Below are positions 62,147-64,000 of a DNA stretch of 64,000 nucleotides, piece by piece. A program made the position numbers and the translations under genes. Origin of the DNA: Bdellovibrionia bacterium (GTDB taxonomy: Bacteria; Bdellovibrionota; Bdellovibrionia; Bdellovibrionales; JAGQZY01); assembly GCA_030427805.1 (NCBI GenBank), contig JAUICP010000001.1, positions 744,001 to 808,000 on the forward strand, in the 5' to 3' direction. Numbering within the stretch: position 1 is the first letter of the stretch; each line of letters opens with the position of its first letter. The notes below the pieces were generated by a model that was not told the DNA's origin, did not search any database, and saw only the letters and a program-made list of their open reading frames with translations.

Positions 62147-63835
62147 CTATGGATTAAGAAGCTCTCTTGCGTGGGCGCGGGACGTGTCGGTGATTTTTTC
62201 GCCTGAGATCAAGCGGGCGATTTCGTCCACACGTCTTTCTTTATCCAGTTCATTCACACTCATAATCGCTCGGCCCTTGAGGGTTTGCTTTTCGATATAA
62301 AAGTGGTGATCTCCAAAAGCCGCCACTTGTGGTAAGTGAGTCACGCAAATGACCTGCTGGCCCTTGGCGATGTTTTTTAATTTTATACCAACACGCTCGG
62401 CGGTCTCCCCAGAAACACCTGTGTCGACTTCGTCAAAAAGATAGGTGCGAGGAAACTGTGATTCGCTAGCTACTTGTTTAAGAGAAAGTAGGATTCGCGA
62501 CAATTCCCCACCACTGGCAAATTTTGCCAGGGGACGAAAACTATCCTTTGCCGAAGTCTTAGTTTGAAACTCGATATCATCCATACCAGTGGGAGTGAAC
62601 TGGTCAATCGGAAGAATTTTTACGGCAAACTTTAGCCCCTTCATGTTGAGTTCTAAAAGCTCGTCATTAACACCCGCTGAAAGGAGCTTAGCGCCTTCAA
62701 TACGGCGTTTTCTCAGTCGTTTTGCAATAGCCATTAGGGTGTCGGTGAGTTCTTCTCTTTCGGTTTCGAGTTCTTTTATAAGTACGCTGCGATTTTCGAT
62801 TCGATTAATTTCATCACAGATTTGCTCGTAATGGCTTTGGATAGAATCAAAATCACCGCCGAGTTTTTTCTGCAGACGTCTAATCCGTGACAGTCGATCT
62901 TCGAGAGAGTCTAAGTCTTCCTCGTCTTCTCCTAATTCGGATACATACTTTTGAAACTCGTAGTGAACATCCTCGATTTGCAGGCGGATCTCATGGAGAG
63001 GACCAAATACACCACCAAGTTTTGAGTCGTGTTTTTCAATATCAGTAGCTTCATGGCTCAATCGGTCGAGTCGAGACAGTACAGAACCCTCATCATCAGA
63101 AAGCCAGCTCTCTGCCATTTGGATAAAATCGCTTATTTTGCGGGAACCCTTAAGGCGTTTGATTTTTTCTGAGAGCTCTTGGTCTTCATTTTCTTTGAGG
63201 TCGAGAGTTTCTATCTCTTCTTTTTGAAATACTAAATAGTCGAGTTTCTGCTGGTTCTCTTGTTCCCCTTGGGTGAGTTCCTCAATTTCCTCTTCTATTT
63301 CTCTGAGGCGATTAAAACCCTCTTGATACTCTTTGCGAATTTTATAGGCTCCTGAATAGTTATCCAGAAGTTCTAAGTGGTAAGACTTAGTCATTAGATT
63401 TTTGTTTTCGTGCTGACCTGTCATTTCGATGAGCGGAATAGAACGACCAGTAACCTCAACCATCGGAGAAATAAGACTGCGTAAACTATTTAAAGTCGAA
63501 AGCGAGTTATTGAGGTAAATTCGACTCTTGCCCTGCTGGGTAATACTTCGACGAACAATTAATAGGTCGTCTTCGACGGGAATTCCCATTTCTTCCATTT
63601 GCTTTTTAATATCAGGGCGATCGGCAATATCAAAGCAACCTTCGATTGTCGCTTGCTCCGCTCCTGTTCGAACAGATTCAGAGCGAGCCTTCGCTCCCAT
63701 GAGTAGCCCAAGGCTTTTTAGAAGAATAGACTTACCGGCTCCGGTCTCACCACTAATAATATTGAAGCCCGATTTAAAATGCAGGTGAACTTGGTCAATA
63801 ATTGCAAAGTCAGAAACTTTTAATTCTAAAAGCAC
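62147..63835 (-). CDS. recN: DNA repair protein RecN
   Basis: A 562-residue SMC-like ATPase used in double-strand break repair. It has the Walker A GETGAGKSIL, long coiled coils (about 150-370), the signature region FASGGELSRILL and the Walker B segment YLFDEVDTG. It starts at GTG 63835 behind GGGAGGGG. It lies 20 bases after nadK on this strand, a common bacterial pairing. Confidence 0.96.
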   Translation of the reverse strand: MLLELKVSDFAIIDQVHLHFKSGFNIISGETGAGKSILLKSLGLLMGAKARSESVRTGAEQATIEGCFDIADRPDIKKQMEEMGIPVEDDLLIVRRSITQQGKSRIYLNNSLSTLNSLRSLISPMVEVTGRSIPLIEMTGQHENKNLMTKSYHLELLDNYSGAYKIRKEYQEGFNRLREIEEEIEELTQGEQENQQKLDYLVFQKEEIETLDLKENEDQELSEKIKRLKGSRKISDFIQMAESWLSDDEGSVLSRLDRLSHEATDIEKHDSKLGGVFGPLHEIRLQIEDVHYEFQKYVSELGEDEEDLDSLEDRLSRIRRLQKKLGGDFDSIQSHYEQICDEINRIENRSVLIKELETEREELTDTLMAIAKRLRKRRIEGAKLLSAGVNDELLELNMKGLKFAVKILPIDQFTPTGMDDIEFQTKTSAKDSFRPLAKFASGGELSRILLSLKQVASESQFPRTYLFDEVDTGVSGETAERVGIKLKNIAKGQQVICVTHLPQVAAFGDHHFYIEKQTLKGRAIMSVNELDKERRVDEIARLISGEKITDTSRAHARELLNP

Positions 63836-63855
63836 AGGGTCCCCTCCCGAATTTC

Positions 63856-64000
63856 TTAGGCTCGTTCGCCAAACTTAAGCTTCTCGCGAAGCAGACTAAA
63901 ATAGTTGTGACCAGGTCTTCGAACCACCATATGATCCTTGGAGCTTCGTTTTATTAAAACTTCATCCGCATGATTTAAGTCCGCCCCTTTTTGCCCGTCG
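63856..64000 (-). CDS. nadK: NAD kinase, C-terminal fragment (5' end outside window)
   Basis: The frame enters from the right edge and codes 47 residues ending in LLREKLKFGERA. This matches the NAD kinase C-terminus (DGQ near the start, a D-E-V-L-I-K strand, then the LxxKLxxGxR end). It phosphorylates NAD to NADP. The 5' part is outside the window. It precedes recN by 20 bases. Confidence 0.85.
   Translation of the reverse strand, partial: DGQKGADLNHADEVLIKRSSKDHMVVRRPGHNYFSLLREKLKFGERA

Noticed and set aside
1-64000. tRNA, rRNA, tmRNA, CRISPR, IS or prophage elements
   Set aside because: No cloverleaf, repeat-spacer array, transposase, integrase or phage gene was seen; smpB is present but its tmRNA partner is not in the window.

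Overview
The window looks like a chromosomal segment of a Gram-negative bacterium, most likely a member of the Bdellovibrionota (Bdellovibrio/Bacteriovorax-type predators). This is inferred from several things. There is a complete outer-membrane toolkit (Pal, CpoB, LspA, an LpxH-like enzyme and many lipoproteins). A TIGR02147-type regulator, a family I know mainly from Bdellovibrionota and Fibrobacteres, is present. There are many secreted hydrolases (sialidase, two nucleases, proteases), and base composition is moderately AT-rich throughout. No rRNA, tRNA, CRISPR array, insertion sequence or prophage was recognised.

Layout. (1) 1-3.9 kb: a signalling operon with two unknown proteins, a histidine kinase with a degenerate receiver-like domain, a one-domain response regulator and a degenerate PilZ-like protein, running into rsmD. 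(2) 4.5-8.1 kb: an aminotransferase, a membrane-anchored coiled-coil protein, small unknowns and an SSB lacking the usual acidic tail. (3) 8.3-12.5 kb: a sialidase lipoprotein facing a large three-part cell-surface protein (metalloprotease, beta-propeller, outer-membrane barrel). (4) 12.6-16.5 kb: pal, a small lipoprotein, cpoB, tsaD, rsmA and smpB in one run. (5) 16.4-28 kb: a HAMP protein, a lipoprotein built of 11-residue repeats, a secreted EEP nuclease, rluB, dsbD, a lipase-like hydrolase, an exonuclease-WYL fusion, a signal peptidase II fused to a HAMP module, and a peptide-binding lipoprotein with an abnormal start. (6) 28-36.4 kb: dacB-mltD, a diguanylate cyclase, secreted endonuclease I, and a tdk-upp-hpt salvage operon. 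(7) 36.5-60.5 kb: the division and cell-wall (dcw) cluster mraZ-rsmH-ftsL-ftsI / murE-murF-mraY-murD / ftsW-murG-murC-murB-ftsQ-ftsA-ftsZ. It is broken in two places by unrelated genes: an SDR plus a trypsin-like protease between ftsI and murE, and a TIGR02147 regulator plus three exported proteins between murD and ftsW. (8) 60.5-64 kb: an lpxH-like phosphoesterase, an anchored unknown protein, recN and the 3' end of nadK.

How the genes work together. The dcw genes make the peptidoglycan precursor (MurB-F, MraY, MurG), polymerise and cross-link it at the septum (FtsW, FtsI) and build the divisome (FtsL, Q, A, Z). MurE carries the DNPR motif of meso-diaminopimelate ligases. DacB and MltD trim the wall, and Pal and CpoB tie the outer membrane to it. 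Secreted nucleases beside a nucleoside/base salvage operon fit a lifestyle that consumes nucleic acid from other cells; this last point is inference.

The observations most worth following are the LspA-HAMP fusion and its stand-alone HAMP relative, the hendecad-repeat lipoprotein, the protease-propeller-barrel protein, the four-copy GTGG operator before mraZ, the cassettes inside dcw, and the missing or non-canonical start of the peptide-binding lipoprotein.
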